A stretch of 64,000 bases of DNA from Micrasema longulum (GCA_022494885.1 JAGVSM010003947.1:24814-88813); one strand, 5' to 3'. Shown: positions 11,029 to 23,069, numbered from the stretch's first letter. Numbers and translations are program-made. The notes: generated from the sequence alone by a model not told the origin.

Positions 11029-11561
11029 TGATTAAACGAATAATTAGAAATACTAACATGTAAAAATTTTTGATTTAATAATAATAATAAACCTTTATGA
11101 TTCATAACAATAATAAGTGATGAATAAAAAAATGGCGAACTTATTGCTATTAGCAATTTCTTATAGCCAGACCAAAAACAAATAAAAAAAATAATAATGT
11201 AAATAATTATTTTTAAAAAAAACAAATTAGTTCAGAAAACACAAAGAGTCAATACAATATAAAATATTTTGGCATATATTTCTTATATTAATTGCATTTA
11301 ATATATTTTTATTTATTTGAATGCATTTTCCAGATATTCATTCATAGTATAGAAACATTTTTTTATTAAAAACACTTTTAACAATACCATTTGTGTATAA
11401 AGTTATAAACATAGAAAATAAAAGTGAATTTTGGAAGAAAAATTTCATAGTCAACGAGAATATGATTATAATACACGCAGAAAAAAAAATTATGGAAAAA
11501 AATATTTATGAAGAAAACACTAAAAGTCTAGCTTTAGGATAAGACAAAGTGTAAGACAGTT

Positions 11562-11823
11562 TCATCATCATCATTCCTTTTCCGCACCCAATGGTGCATA
11601 GAGCACTGCCTTGGTACACCGATTTTAGCAAACCTTGATCATTTTTGTAACATGAATGTAAGTTGATCAATTTTACGGTTCATGTGCCAGTCCAGGGACT
11701 ATGAAATTAATATTCTAGTGTAAAAACACGTTTTTAAATAAATATTTATGTCAACCATTTCGTGAATCGAATCTGAGACTTCTTGGATAGTAGGCAGGCG
11801 TGCTGACCATTACGCCACGAGCC
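11562..11823 (-). mobile_element. SINE-2, near full length
   Basis: Starts on the plus strand with CATCATCATCATTCC (complement of the GATGAT tail) and CACCCAATGGTGCATAGAGC. It continues through CCAGTCCAGGGACTATG and ends at CCATTACGCCACGAGCC, the complement of the tRNA-like head. The B box is GAATCGAATC in complement. Compare 21025 and 25802. Confidence 0.85.
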
Positions 11824-11998
11824 AAATATTTTGTAATACTTTTGTGTATTTATTTTTAATGTTTTTAAAATTATAAATACTAACAAGAAAATTAGTTGAA
11901 TTCATTGTAAAACAAACTGTACCTCTAAATACGATAATCTGCTGCAGTAGAGAATTTAACGTAAAGTATACAAATTATATGTATAAATATTTTAAACT

Positions 11999-12142
11999 GG
12001 CTTGTCGTCCCGTGGTAGTGTTGTGGACTTACGGGTCAAAGGTCTGAGGTTCAAATCCCCCTCTACAACAACGCGATTTCCATTTTTCACGCACATGTTA
12101 TTTCCGACTCTTAAATGGTCTGAAAACTTAAATATTAGAGTA
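11999..12142 (+). mobile_element. SINE-3, tRNA-derived
   Basis: The head GTCGTCCCGTGGTAGTG and the B box GAGGTTCAAATCCCC are followed by a short body matching the copies at 62275 (plus) and 23070, 46432 and 59725 (minus). The family consensus is GGTTGTGGTCCYGTGGCTAG, then GGTTCGAATCCCACTC, then a CAACTTGATTCCCAT-like body. Confidence 0.75.
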
Positions 12143-12149
12143 TATAATA

Positions 12150-12265
12150 TATGAAAATGTAATTGCCTAGCTTGGAACGGGGTATGTACCCTTGTTAGCT
12201 GGGCAAAGTGAATATGGAATTGTATTTTGATAAAGAGTGTGAATAAATAAATAAATAAATATATT
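12150..12265 (+). mobile_element. Retroelement 3' end with AATA-type tail
   Basis: TTGCCTAGCTTGGAACGGG, GTACCCTTGTTAGCTGGGC and an AATAAATAAATAAATAAAT run resemble the short 3' UTRs and A-rich tails of jockey/CR1-like LINEs. No coding part remains. Confidence 0.45.
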
Positions 12266-13449
12266 AAAAATTCAGGTATTTCTCTTTCACTTAATAAAAA
12301 GGAATAAAAAGTGCAATTCAGCTCAAAAGGTGAATATATTGATTTATAATATTAAAATAAAATTATATATTTATGCAAATTTGCTAACACTGTCAAAATA
12401 CGGTAATTAACCCCGTTCTGAGAAAGTCAAAAAAAATAAAAAAATAAGCAATATAAAGAAAAAAGTTTAGTTTTTAAGAGTAAGTTTTTAGATGAAGGTA
12501 AAACACAAATCAAAATTACAGCAAAAAAAAAACGTTGTAAAAACATATTAGTAACAAAATTAGTAAAAGACATAGCGAGGATCTCTAAAATTCAATTTAA
12601 AAAAAAAAATTCAAGTAAGGGCATTTGTTGGCCATCAACTCCTCAGAATCTCCGCGACCAATTAAAATAGTCGTTTTAAATAAAGTTTCGTTATTACTTA
12701 TTAGTCAAAACAAAAGTTTCACCTTTCTATCCATTGCACCCGGAGTTCTTCTTTTCGCCATAAAACAAGACTGAAAATTTTCCATTTTACTTTCCATCTG
12801 TGTTTTTAGTGTTTCCCATTGCGGTTTTAATTCGAATTTAAATATACAAATTCCCGGCACCCAGAACCACTCTATTCTCGTCAATTTTCCAAGAAGTTTT
12901 CCATCAATTAGGGGAGAAATGGTAAAATTGAACAAACCTTTTTGATGAAAAATGCGCACTGTGACAGAAGCGGAGAAAACCTTAAAATAAATTCAATTAT
13001 CAATGTTCTTAGCTTAGATAAACAAGGATCTCCAAACCACGGCCCGCAATCGAATTCGGGCCTCGTGAAATTTAAAGAGTTAAATCAGCGTTTTGGTATT
13101 TTTTTTGTATGGTTTATTCATAAAATTAAATTGAAATACCTTCTTAAACAGCCCTACAGCCCGTTTCAAGCCATGTTCTGTATCGAATTTCACTTTTAAC
13201 TCCTGTTATCCGCTGGAACTCTCCATTTAGATACGTATAGTATCTGGGATGTATATTTTTTTAATGTAATATACACATCACAGCCCTGGAAAATTTAGCC
13301 GCATGGAAAAAATAAATATCTTCAAATGAACAACCCTCTAGAGGATAGGGAAGATTAAAAATTGCACCCCTGGTCCAACGACGTTTCTTCTGCCTCCGGA
13401 GAACCCATACAAAATTTTCTTTATAAAGTAGGCAGTCACCGCACATAAG
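12266..13449. other. No recognisable feature
   Basis: Short open frames at 12705-12959 (reverse) and 12942-13199 (forward) have no domain I recognise. GGCCCGCAATCGAATTCGGG at 13040 has self-complementary ends. A patch at 13320-13440 is GC-richer but unplaced. Confidence 0.4.
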
Positions 13450-14078
13450 GGTGGGCCGATAATTTTTTTTTCCGAATTTGGAAATGAAAGGGGTCTAAAA
13501 AGTTGCCTTTTGGATTACTCAGAATGCAAAAAATATCAAAAAAAATATTTGATACTACTTTTGGCCCTCAACCAGAGCTTGAAGTTTTCGAAAAAGTCGA
13601 TTTTTTGGAGTCAACCGGCTGTCATTTCGTATTTACGTAAGAAAATCAGTCTAATTAAATGTTATAATGTGCATTAAATCTTATTGGATAAGCATCTAAG
13701 GGCGTGAGTTGCACTTTGTTTTGTAATAAATGGGTAACATTGTTTTAACAGGCCATTGTTTTCGTCAATATTAGCCAGGCGCTCGACGGAATTAGTTCCG
13801 CGGAGTGTAAACTTTTTCCATTTCGGTAGTTTTAAAGCGCGTTCGAATTTGTAATGTGATAAAGGTATTTCTTTTCTATCACAAAATAATTTTATCAATA
13901 TAGATAATTAACAAAATGTTCAGACAGTGATAAACTTCAAACCTCAGTTGAGGGCCAAAAGTAGTATGGAATATTTTTTAAATATTTTTAACGTTCAATG
14001 TGATCCAAAATGCAACTTTTAAGACCTTTTACTTTGATGTCTAAAAAAATAAAAAACCTCATACGTCATCGGCCCATT
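13450..14078. mobile_element. MITE-3, long terminal inverted repeats
   Basis: Inverted arms of about 140 bp bound a 630-bp element. The left arm (GTGGGCCGATAA, then ACTACTTTTGGCCCTCAAC at about 13553) is the complement of the right arm (GTTGAGGGCCAAAAGTAGT at about 13948, ending ATCGGCCCAT). The arms are 75-80% alike by eye. The 370-bp centre contains a 75-codon reverse frame (13674-13898) with no recognised motif. A GCACAT word lies 10 or so bases outside each end, but a true target duplication is not clear. Confidence 0.75.
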
Positions 14079-14289
14079 CTACTGCACATGTTTGGCCCAT
14101 CTCAGCCTATTTCGTATGATGTAAAGAGAGCTTTAGAGCTTTTATCCACCAGAATCTGCCAAAATTAATGTTTATTTTGTACCCTGAGACAAATATATAA
14201 AATAATCGCTTGAGAGAAAGAGATGTAATCTAATGTAATTAAAAAAAGGCGATCATTTCCTAACCTCAAAATTATCATCATTCCATGTT

Positions 14290-14825
14290 CGCTCCCTATT
14301 GGGAGCATATGGTGTCCACAAAAAGGAAATGGTGTATTAATGCATTTTTATCGGCTGCCAGCAACTGTGCGTCCTCCCAAGTCATGTTCGCGTCCCGTAT
14401 CTCTGACATAAACTGCCAACAAACAACCAGCAGTGGACGTCCGTGACGTCGATAACCTGATGCCTTGTAAAGTGGGCAAGCGTGGTTAAGGCTCGCAGAA
14501 GGCATCCGCAGTACATGGCTCAGTCAATCGTGTTGCCTCCACTTGATGACAGTTGTCACCAGAGTTTGCTGCGTCTGTTCTCATATTACTTCGTTCCTCA
14601 CAAATTCAAACCACCGCATACCTAAGATGCTTCCTTGACACCCATTCTCAGCCCTAGTGAGGTGCCGCGATACGCGTCCGTATTGGAAAATAGGCGTTAC
14701 AGGCGTTATATAGGCGGCATTCGATTTTAACTGAGTTAATATCCAATCTCCAGACAGCCTTCTAATTGTAGAATATGGTACCTGCTTCTTAGTCACACTC
14801 CCCAGTGCTTTTTGCAAACTGCCGT
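14290..14825 (-). mobile_element. LINE fragment, RTE-like C-terminus
   Basis: Two reverse frames belong to one broken element. Residues in 14581-14817 form the region before the tail. Frame 14296-14505 has LNHACPLYKASG, RRHGRP and MTWEDAQLLAADK, the same post-RT signature as the fragment at 5907. A frameshift near 14510-14580 separates them. It is 5'-truncated and opposed to the plus-strand LINE that begins at about 14858. Confidence 0.75.
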
Positions 14826-14857
14826 TTTCTGAAACATACTTATTCAGTTATTTGAAA

Positions 14858-15490
14858 CTCTTGTGTTTACTAAGGATGGAAATACCGAGAAAGATATTGA
14901 AACAAGGGTGGGTGCCGGAAACAGGGCGACCGGTGCACTTAAATCTACTTTGGCAAACAAATGTTTATCGCAAGACGCTAAACTAGCAGTTCCCAACGGA
15001 GTTATAGTGCCAACTCTAATGTATGGGAGCGAAGTAGGGAATTGTAAAATGACGATGAAAGAAGGTTGAATGCTGTCGAAATGCGATTCCTCGGGTGAAT
15101 GTGTGGTAAAACGATGTATTATAGGTTCACAAATGTCGAGATCCGTGAAGTGTGTAAGGCTGAGACGTGCATTATCGACAGACTCAAAAAAGGGGTGCTG
15201 CGTTGGTTTGGACATGTAGAGCGAATGCACAGCGAAAGAACGGCTAAAAGGATCTAATGTTGATGGATGCAGAAGACGAGGAAGACCGAGAAAGACATGA
15301 CACGATCAAGTCCATCAAATACTTGAAGGTGGACATGTCAAAAGTAGGACTAATTGGCGTGCGTGCATGGATGTCGAGGAAGCGAGGTCCATATGTCAAG
15401 ATAGAGTGTTATGACGTTCTATCATTTCTGCCTACCCCTACGGGGAAACGGGGTGATGGTCTGTTTGTTTGCAATTCTATACTACCGTGC
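14858..15490 (+). mobile_element. LINE-GTT fragment, RT C-terminal part and 3' end
   Basis: The forward frames read FTKDGNTEKDIETRVGAGN, VPTLMYGSEV, then (about 15197) LRWFGHVERM. These are the late-thumb and post-RT landmarks of RTE/CR1-like non-LTR elements. A stop near 15069 and a stop after the HVERM region break the frame. The 3' end (CCTACCCCTACGGGGAAACG, then GGTCTGTTTGTTTG) is shared with 15600, 38716 and 44430 in plus orientation and with 34415, 36540 and 39925 in minus orientation. A GTT- or GTTT-type tail, rather than poly(A), fits RTE-like elements. Confidence 0.8.
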
Positions 15491-15599
15491 GAAAGTATTA
15501 CACTTATAAGAACCAATAAAACATTTTGATACTTGGGTGGGACACTTTATTTACTCTATCATTTTTCGTCGTGCTATTTTATGGGGCAATACGAAATTG

Positions 15600-15670
15600 A
15601 TACAATGCAAATATATAACTCTGTCTACTCCTACGGGGAAACGGCGTAATGGTTTGTTGCTGTTGTTGAA
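15600..15670 (+). mobile_element. LINE-GTT 3' stub
   Basis: CTGTCTACTCCTACGGGG, AAACGGCGTAATGG and a GTTGCTGTTGTTG tail are the terminal 60 bp of the LINE-GTT family. Confidence 0.65.
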
Positions 15671-16465
15671 ACTCTTGACCGTTACGATTCTCGGTTTGAC
15701 AGTCGGGGATTTTGAACATCAAGGCACAAAGTGGTACTCAGGACATAGGCTTTCGCAATATTGATATTTAAATAGTTACCACACAGTTACTTGAGGGAAT
15801 TTTTTTACACAGTGTGTTAAAGGTAATAGTCGTTCAGTATCTCAGAAGACTTTGCTATTAGTGTTCACGCCTCACACCTATACAGTACCACCGTTCTGAT
15901 ATTTTTAAACATAATGAATTTTTCTTTCTATAGACACTTCAAGTAGACTTAAACGCCGGTAACAGAGATAAGAAAGCTTTGTCACTTGTTGATATTCTTC
16001 TTTTTATCTCAATACGATAATTATTATCTTTATTGATTGTGGAAAAATATCTACATACTACACTTTTTTATCTAGCCTAGCGTGGTTTTTATTTATCCCG
16101 ACACGAGGCATTATCTAGTTTCTTTTTCCATTCTTATGATATAACCAAATACTGTATATTAGACTCATTTCATTTCATTTATTTATTTATTTCATTTAAA
16201 TCTACAAATAATTAAATCAATATATTCCAGCCAACCAAAAAACAGACTGGTTGAAATAATAGTTGGTCAAAAATTTGGACTAAAAGTCAAAAATAACATA
16301 TGTATATGACATTATTATAAATCAAAAGATACTCGTACGTACATGAAAAAACACCTAATAAATAAAAAATAACCACTGTTTTTTTATTGGGGAGATATCG
16401 CTTTATATATAGTACTATATCTGGATATTAAGTTTTATTTGTTTATTCTCACATGTAAAAAAAAA
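15671..16465. other. No recognisable feature
   Basis: AT-rich with an ATTT-type simple run near 16170-16200. No shared repeat or coding signal. Confidence 0.4.
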
Positions 16466-16469
16466 AAAA

Positions 16470-16572
16470 AAACTATATTGTTTAGTGTTTTTGGTATGGG
16501 TAACCCTAGCGAGGTTACACTACTTTATTAGAAACTTTGTTTATTAGGGATAAAAATGAATAAATAAAAAGT
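16470..16572 (+). mobile_element. Retroelement 3' UTR, family shared with 54775
   Basis: GTATGGGTAACCCTAGCGAGG followed by an A-rich AATAAATAAAAAG end matches the GGCACGGGAAACCCCAGTGAG block and AAAT tail at 54790-54890. These are probably LINE 3' ends without coding sequence. Confidence 0.5.
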
Positions 16573-16849
16573 ATTTACACCTAATGATGGGTAATTCAAA
16601 TTACCTGAAACTAATTGTGTTATAATAAATTTAACTTTTTATGGTAAAAATTACAAAACGTATAATTTTAAATGAATTCAAAATGTTTTTCCACAAAGTA
16701 AATGCTAAAACAATATATAATATGAGACGAGGCTTAAACATATTAACTTAAATATTATTTTACGCATATTGAAGGATGAGGAATGTGGAGTCAGATAATG
16801 AGTATGGAAGAAGAGAGAAAGAGGAACCAAGGGATGGAAAAGAATAATA

Positions 16850-17270
16850 TATATATTTTAAAAGAACAATAAAATACACGGAGGTCAGGGTTCAAAGGAT
16901 TTTTAGTGATGTTTCAGGCGTTTCTTGAAAGTGGCTAGCGAAGGTGCATTTTTCATATGAAGAGGGAGCTCATTTCAAAGTCCAACACCTTGAGCGGAAA
17001 AAGAATAGCTGAAAAATGATGTGATATGTTAAGGAATGGAAAGTGTTCTCTCCTAAGGAGAGCGAAGCGAAAGACGATCAAAAGGGTAAATGAAATTCTC
17101 AGCAAGTTGTTTTGGAGCGCAAGGGTTGTGAAGAATATAATAAAGAAGTGAGAGATTGAAAGTTTATGCACTGATAAAAACGAAGCCACTTAAGTTCGAA
17201 ACGTAAGGGTGATACGTGGTTATACTTTTTGAGATCGAAAATAAAGGGGATGCTTTGATTCCACTAGCGC
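16850..17270 (-). mobile_element. LINE C-terminal fragment, reverse strand
   Basis: On the reverse strand the frames join to give a typical jockey/CR1-like C-terminus: SFNLSLLYYILHNPCAPK, then SFFSYSFSAQG, then NELPLHMKNAPSLATFKK. The NELP...FKKRLK ending is the conserved last helix of such RTs. At least two frameshifts occur. Confidence 0.65.
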
Positions 17271-18599
17271 TTCAGACGATTTATGAGTTCTGTATTGGCG
17301 TCAGAGTAACAAATGAGTAACAAATATTAGCAGAGACTTTTACTTTTGGGTACATTTTCAATTAGTTTTAAAAAAACCTAGAAAATAAGAATACATATAA
17401 ATATCTATTTATTATACATATAACGTAAATATTTTAATGAATGCATATATATAAACAAATTCTATCTGCTGACTTAAATCAGCTGTAGTTAAAAAACACG
17501 TATATTTATAAAATATATAAAATTGCAATTTATCTTTATTGTGGCGTTAGGTAGACAAAATTATTTGGTAAATTATCTAATCGTCAGACTTTACCGGCTC
17601 GGAAACGAGTATGAAAACATTGTATGCCTTAAAGAATAAACTGCTGGAGTCACATTTAATAAAATGTTCAGGAAACAAGATTTTGTGATCGTGCGATTTA
17701 CAAAACTTTTGAACCAAACGAGATGCGAGTAACTTCAACTTGTAAAGCACTTTTAATGTCAAATAATGATTAATTTATTAATAATGTATGCACAGATTAA
17801 AAAAGCATATCTGGAACTACTGATTTTTTTCGCACTAAAAAAAGTGGAGTTCAGATTTTAATTTTAACTTGAAAAAGCATTTTTATGAAATAAAAGCAGA
17901 AAGTGGACTTCATTGTTATATTTAAATAGCTTATTGCGATAATTTTGACATTTTTAACTTCAAAACGGCAAAAAAAGACTCTCGTGTTTTATCATATAAG
18001 GTACACAATTGCTATTTTTGATTTTTTTTGTCAGTTATAAAAGTAAAAATTATTAAGGCGATAAAATTAAAATAATTTTCACTATTCGAATGCTGTAAAA
18101 ACCACACTTTTTTTACCTAGAGCTATATTTTCCTCGTAATGCGCAGTTTTTTTTTTGTACGTATAAATAATAATTATTCATATACTTTGTTTTAACTTTT
18201 ATACCTGTCATGTGAGAGATTTCTGGGCGCATATAGATAATTAAAAAAATACATGATTGCAAACAATGACCAATTTTTTCCGTCTTTTTTGTTGTCTGAA
18301 AAATATTGTTTTTATTTATACGTCCACAAAGGTGCATTTGTTTTTGTAGCTAAAATGTTAAATAGAAATTTATTTTATTTATTTACTATCTGAGGCCAAG
18401 GGCCATGTGTTGAGTTGGGATACAACACGATGGAAAATAAAAGCACGCACATAATTGAAAAATAGCAAAAATAAAAATTAAATATCATTACATAAACATA
18501 CACACAATACATATTTTAATAAGCATCTGGACAACACGCTTCATAATATATAAATATATGCAATATCTCGCAATAGTTAAAGATACATTTTTAAATATT
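17271..18599. other. No recognisable feature
   Basis: AT-rich with simple TATA-like stretches (17400-17530). A patch at 18370-18440 (CTGAGGCCAAGGGCCATG) is not placed in any family. Confidence 0.4.
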
Positions 18600-18845
18600 G
18601 ATCATCATAATCACCCAGTGGTGCATAAAACACTGCATTTTAAAATCAAATGCGGCAGATTTCTATTTTATATTACATGAAGGTAGGGTGATCAATTCTA
18701 CGCATCAGGTGCCAGCCCAGAAACAATGAAATATTTAAGTTTAAACAACTCTAAATCAATATTTTGCGTCCACCCGATCAGGAATTGAATCCAGGACCAC
18801 ATAAATGGAAGAAAACGCACCAACCACTACAATACGTGGCAGACT
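18600..18845 (-). mobile_element. SINE-2, old diverged copy
   Basis: ATCATCATAATCACCCAGTG, GGTGATCAATTCTACGCATC, GTGCCAGCCCAG and AGGAATTGAATCCAGGACC follow the order of the SINE-2 complement but are heavily mutated, including in the head. Confidence 0.65.
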
Positions 18846-18849
18846 TATC

Positions 18850-18970
18850 TTTACTCGATTTCCTTATTCAGGTTCTTTTACCTAAAAGGGGCCATCGAGC
18901 CGAAAGCTCGTCCAGGAATCTGGTTCTATTTCACAAACAGTACTGTTTTATTCATTCGACTGGATACAGA
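18850..18970. repeat. Short repeat shared with 45265
   Basis: ACTCGATT, CCATCGAGCCGAAAGCTCGT, CCAGGAATCTGGTTCTATTT and ACAGTACTGTTTTATT correspond to 45265-45365. In both places the block directly follows a tRNA-derived SINE head, so it may belong to a longer composite retroposon. Confidence 0.5.
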
Positions 18971-20176
18971 AGTAAATTATAAATATTACAAATGCTTAAT
19001 TGTTTGTATAAAGTACAATTTTAAATAACTAAAAGCGATCCTTTTATGAAAAATTACAAGACCCCCGGTAAAGTATGAGATCTAAGTTCTCTTTTACAAT
19101 TCAAGTTAAATTTAAAATGTTAAGAATTGGTAAAATAACATCGAAGACAATTTAATTGTGATGAATTCAATCTAAAATCCATTAGTCGAATTTATAAATT
19201 AGGAACCTAATCTTTATTTTGTAAATAATGGTTTTTGATTACGGTTTGTATTTACTGTAAATCTCTTTAATTGTCTTGTCCACCAAAGATTTGTTTTACA
19301 GATTTTTTAATCAAGAGATTATTGAAATTTCTTGAATGGTAAATATTTTAACCTTTCCGAGTCTAAGCGTGATAAAAATCCGCGAGTTTCCGCGAGGGGG
19401 GGGGGGGGGGTATCAGAAATACCCCAGCTAAAATTTCGTTATGATCGTCATAGCTGCATTTGTTTTATAAAATACTGTTGTGAAAGGATTTTATATGACA
19501 TTGCACTACTTTCACTGTTACTCGTTGAAAAATACCGATCTAAAGTCACGCAATCCGTTAGCGGGGAGGAACAGCGGATAGTTGAGAGAGGGAATGCACG
19601 TAAATATTAACGCACGAAATCCGGATTTTTGTGGTTATTGCTGGAAAAAAAGACCAAATAGCAAGAAGCGCATGTGCTAACTGACCAACGTATAAAATTT
19701 TAGTAAAAAGAAGAGCGATTAATGGTAATGTTTGCTGTCTGCATGAGAGAAAAACAAATAAAAATGTGAATTATTTGAAAGTTTGAAAAAATTTTAAAAG
19801 AAAATTTGAAATTTGAAAATTCTTTCAGAATTTTCAGAAAAATATTTTGATACATTTTTAACGTTATGGAAAACGAATGAGCAAAAAATGAAATGATTAT
19901 GATATTAAATAATAAATACATTTTAAAAGTTTAATGCAGGTTAACAATTGTCAATAAGTCTGCGTCTTAATTTTTTTTTTATGATACGATGGTAATTTTA
20001 GGTGTTTTATAAAAGGTAAAATGTTTTTAAAAAAACACCTCTTTTAAAAATTGTACACAGCTGTGTTACATTTTTTTTTCGTATTTAGGTGGATGTAAGC
20101 ATTCTTACGGCACCCTCGTAAGAACAAAATATTACATAAAGTGTGCAAAACAAAATATTTAAAATAATAATATTGA
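18971..20176. other. No recognisable gene; contains an unplaced open frame with a G15 run
   Basis: An open frame at 19332-19610 (92 codons) crosses a run of 15 G at 19396-19410, which puts consecutive glycine codons in it. It has no recognised domain and probably arises by chance. The GC-richer patch 19540-19630 is otherwise unexplained. Confidence 0.35.
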
Positions 20177-20500
20177 CAAGTTACAACAGGGATGGAGAAC
20201 ATTTTAGAGAAAGTAATATGGAAGTATAGACATTTACAGGGCTTAAGACCGGTCATTGGCTGGTTTAAGTGGCCTCTACACACACTACGTAACATTCACC
20301 ATTTTGCCAATGTTTGAACATCCATATTTCTTGAATTCTTTCACTGAATTCTGAAGTGGCCAGTACCTAGACTTCCATAATCCCTTCTCTAAAATGTTCT
20401 CCATCTCTGTTGTTATTTGTTATCTTAATGATTCTTCAGGGGGTGAAATCCAGTCTTTTGTCTACAAACATTTGGACAAACTCAAAATATTGTAACAGTA
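20177..20500. repeat. REP390 repeat, locus 5, foldback
   Basis: A forward partial unit (TTACAACAGGGATGGAG to ATCCATATTTCTTGAATTC, 20177-20340) is followed by a reverse end (CCTAGACTTCCATAATCCC to GACAAACTCAAAATATTG, 20365-20492). The central part of the unit is deleted between the arms. Confidence 0.85.
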
Positions 20501-20879
20501 ATATTGATGTTTTTTGCAGATATTTCTTTAAAAAATTCAAGAATTATTAATTTTTACATAAGTGTCAAAAAAAAGTCTAAGTTAAATAAAATTGTTTGTT
20601 TTATTTAAACAACGAGCGATTTCTCCAAAGTAGGACTTCTCTTCAGAAATAATACACTATTTTTAACTTGTTTTAGAGATATAAAAATGATTTTTTTTGC
20701 AAACATGTTGTTATTATAATAAAATAAAAATACTAACATTATGTCTCAGTTTTTATTCCAAATGAAGAGAACAAGATGTAACATTAAAAAAAAAAAAAGA
20801 CAAAATGTTCAATAATTTATTCGCCTTAATTTGTTTTCAATACATCAGTAAATAATTCATAGCATTTTCTCCGTTCACA

Positions 20880-20995
20880 GCGCAAATATCGCGAGCAACA
20901 TTAGCAGCTTTATTCCGTCGATTGAAAACGAACAAAAAGAGTCGTTAAAAATGCTTACTTTAAAATTCTTGACATTCAATAAAATAATATGTCAC
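20880..20995. repeat. Dispersed repeat fragment, partner of 275-400
   Basis: AGCAGCTTTATTCCGTCG, GAAAACGAACA and GACATTCAATAAAATAATATG match the segment at 275-390. Confidence 0.55.
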
Positions 20996-21024
20996 ATTAA
21001 AGTAAACATAATAACCACCACCTA

Positions 21025-21283
21025 CCCACAATTCCCTTGCCGCACCCAATGGTGCATAGGGCACTGAATTCGTACACCAATTGCAGAGTATCTTGATCAT
21101 TTTTGTTACATGAAGGTAAGATGATCAGTCTTACGCTTCAGGCACCAGTCCAGGGACTATGAAATATTCTAGTGTAAAAACACCCTTCTAAAAAAATATT
21201 TCATATCATCCATGTCGGGAATCGAACCCAAGACCTCTTGCATGGCAGGCAAACGCGCTGACCATTACACCACGAGGCCGACG
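21025..21283 (-). mobile_element. SINE-2, near full length, well preserved
   Basis: The plus strand shows CCGCACCCAATGGTGCATAG, CAGGCACCAGTCCAGGGAC, the B-box complement GGGAATCGAACCCAAGACC and the head complement GACCATTACACCACGAGGCC. A-box and B-box spacing is normal for a pol III promoter read on the reverse strand. Confidence 0.9.
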
Positions 21284-21920
21284 CTTAGAGCAAAAAACTT
21301 TCTTTCGATCTTTTTTTTTAAACTTTTGGTGCTCATTTTCAATTTAAAAAAAAGTCGGACGCAACTTATGTTCACATCCAGTTTACTTTAATCATCCACA
21401 TAAATATACATGAATAATACGGTCAGTTGTAAAAAGCTGCTGGGAACCGAAATGAAGGCCAAAGGTGATGCAAATTTTTTCTTAACCGACCCCAGAAGAA
21501 ACCCTTAAATTACGAAATAACGCGATGTAGTTGAAAAAAATGGTTTTTAAATAATTTGAAACTTTGTTGTTTTTTTCTACTCTTAAAGTTTTTGTATTTC
21601 GATTTAGATGTGGAATTCTCAGAAAAAAATATTGTGTTCCAAAGAACGTTAGATTCTACGAAGATTCTTTTCATTCGAATATCAAAGGAAGTCAAAAACT
21701 TTGATGTATAAAGTATTTTTATTTGATTCTGTACCAGGTATTCGGAATAACAGAAACATTAGTGAAATATTACCCTTTCATTCAATACCGCGAACAAATG
21801 AATAAAAATACATCAAATATGATTGGAATGTTATTTAAGTTTAAAGCATAAACTTAAGAGGTCAAAATTTTTAAGTAATGCAAGCAAATATTAGTATACA
21901 ACCAAATGCCGACTTTTTTA
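21284..21920. other. No recognisable feature
   Basis: Short A/T-rich frames only. Confidence 0.4.
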
Positions 21921-22015
21921 TGTCTACCGGTTTCTAAATGTACCAGTCTCTTTGTCAGGACACTCACTACACCGACATGCAAATACGTAAATACACTTTC
22001 ACCTTTACCATATTC
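21921..22015 (-). ncRNA. Hammerhead-like motif, Penelope-type 3' end (HH1 copy)
   Basis: On the reverse strand: TGTC (stem I), CTGACAA where the hammerhead core needs CTGANGA, a decayed stem II (GACTGGTACATTT), GAAAC, then CGGTA and GACA (stem I partner). The 5' flank (GGTAAAGGTGAAAGTG, GTATTTGCATGTCGG) is shared with 23470 and, more distantly, 42420. The G-to-A change in the core predicts no self-cleavage. Confidence 0.55.
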
Positions 22016-22079
22016 GCAGTATATATCTACCTCCAAGTCAGTCCCTCAATGCTAAGGGTCGTATCATCATGAACAATTC

Positions 22080-22900
22080 TGATTAGTCTGTTTCACTCCA
22101 GTCTGTCCTCAGCCCAACGAACTCATCAAAATTTAGCCCCGTAGCCACCTTTTTTTGGTCAGTCCATCTATATGGGATTCTACCCCGGCTTCTCCTGTCT
22201 TCAACTCGACCAGACATTATTGCCTTTTCAAGATTGTCTGGCTTCCCGTCTAGCAATATGTCCAAAGAAAGACAGTATCCTTCTCAAACATATAACTGAT
22301 AGACGAGTTGTAATATGGAGCTCTTCCAGTATCGATGCATTTGTCCTTCTGGCTGTCCAAGGCACACGCAGCAGCCTTCTCCAACACCACATCTCGAATG
22401 CATCGATCCTCTTACTCTCGTAGGCACGCATTGTCTACGTTTTAGCCCCATATAGGAAAACAGAGAATACCAGGCCTTCCATCAACCGTTTTTTTGTGTT
22501 TATTGATATACTTCGATCTTGCCAAATCTTCTCCAAACGGTTCATTGCTTCCTTGGCCATTTAAATCCTGCAACTAATCTCAGGTCTGCAACTGCCGTTG
22601 TTGAAGATAAGCGAGCCGAGGTATACAAAGTCATCTATCAGTTCAAGGTCTTGCATCTGTCTTGTCCTTAGGAGACTGACAGCTCTGTCTACAATCATTA
22701 TCTTTGTCATACTTTTATTTATTAAGACCCAAAGCCTCACTCTCCAACTCTATCTGTTTGAAGGCTTCTGCTAGCTTGGTTTCACCTTTCGCAATCAGTG
22801 TCGTGTCACCGTGGTATAAATATTATTTACAAAAAATATATATAAAAACATTCATAGCTAAAGGGGATGCAAACACCACTTTGTCCAAACATGCACTAAA
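22080..22900 (-). mobile_element. LINE fragment, RT thumb and C-terminal domain, reverse strand
   Basis: Reverse frames in order: a weak LxDFVYLGS-like segment (about 22630), then MRAYESKRIDAFEMWCWRR, LLRVPWTARRTNASILEE and FFGHIARRE (22228-22431), then GRIPYRWTDQ and FDEFVGLRTDW (22083-22265). These are the classic landmarks of the post-RT region in a common arthropod non-LTR group. The frames overlap, showing a frameshift near 22240. About 270 codons of the element survive, truncated at the 5' side. Confidence 0.85.
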
Positions 22901-23069
22901 ATTAGGTCAATGATATTCAGTGTTATGTTGGTGAATGGGCGAGGATCGGAGTTTGGGAAGGGGGAATGTAAGAGGATTGGATAGTTTTAAATACAAAGAC
23001 ATACTTTCTTTATAGAAAAAAGAAATATTTACGTTCTTATGATTTATCAAAATATTTAATTTTGAGGGG

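Noticed and set aside
14844..15230. Longest open frame in the window (128 codons, reverse)
   Set aside because: It is the antisense of the forward LINE-GTT fragment, whose VPTLMYGSEV and FGHVERM motifs are on the other strand.
21230..21283. tRNA gene
   Set aside because: A- and B-box words are present, but they continue into a SINE-2 body and no full cloverleaf with paired acceptor stem is visible. The same holds for the heads at 2266, 9247, 11823, 25802, 38556, 45258, 59872 and 62275.
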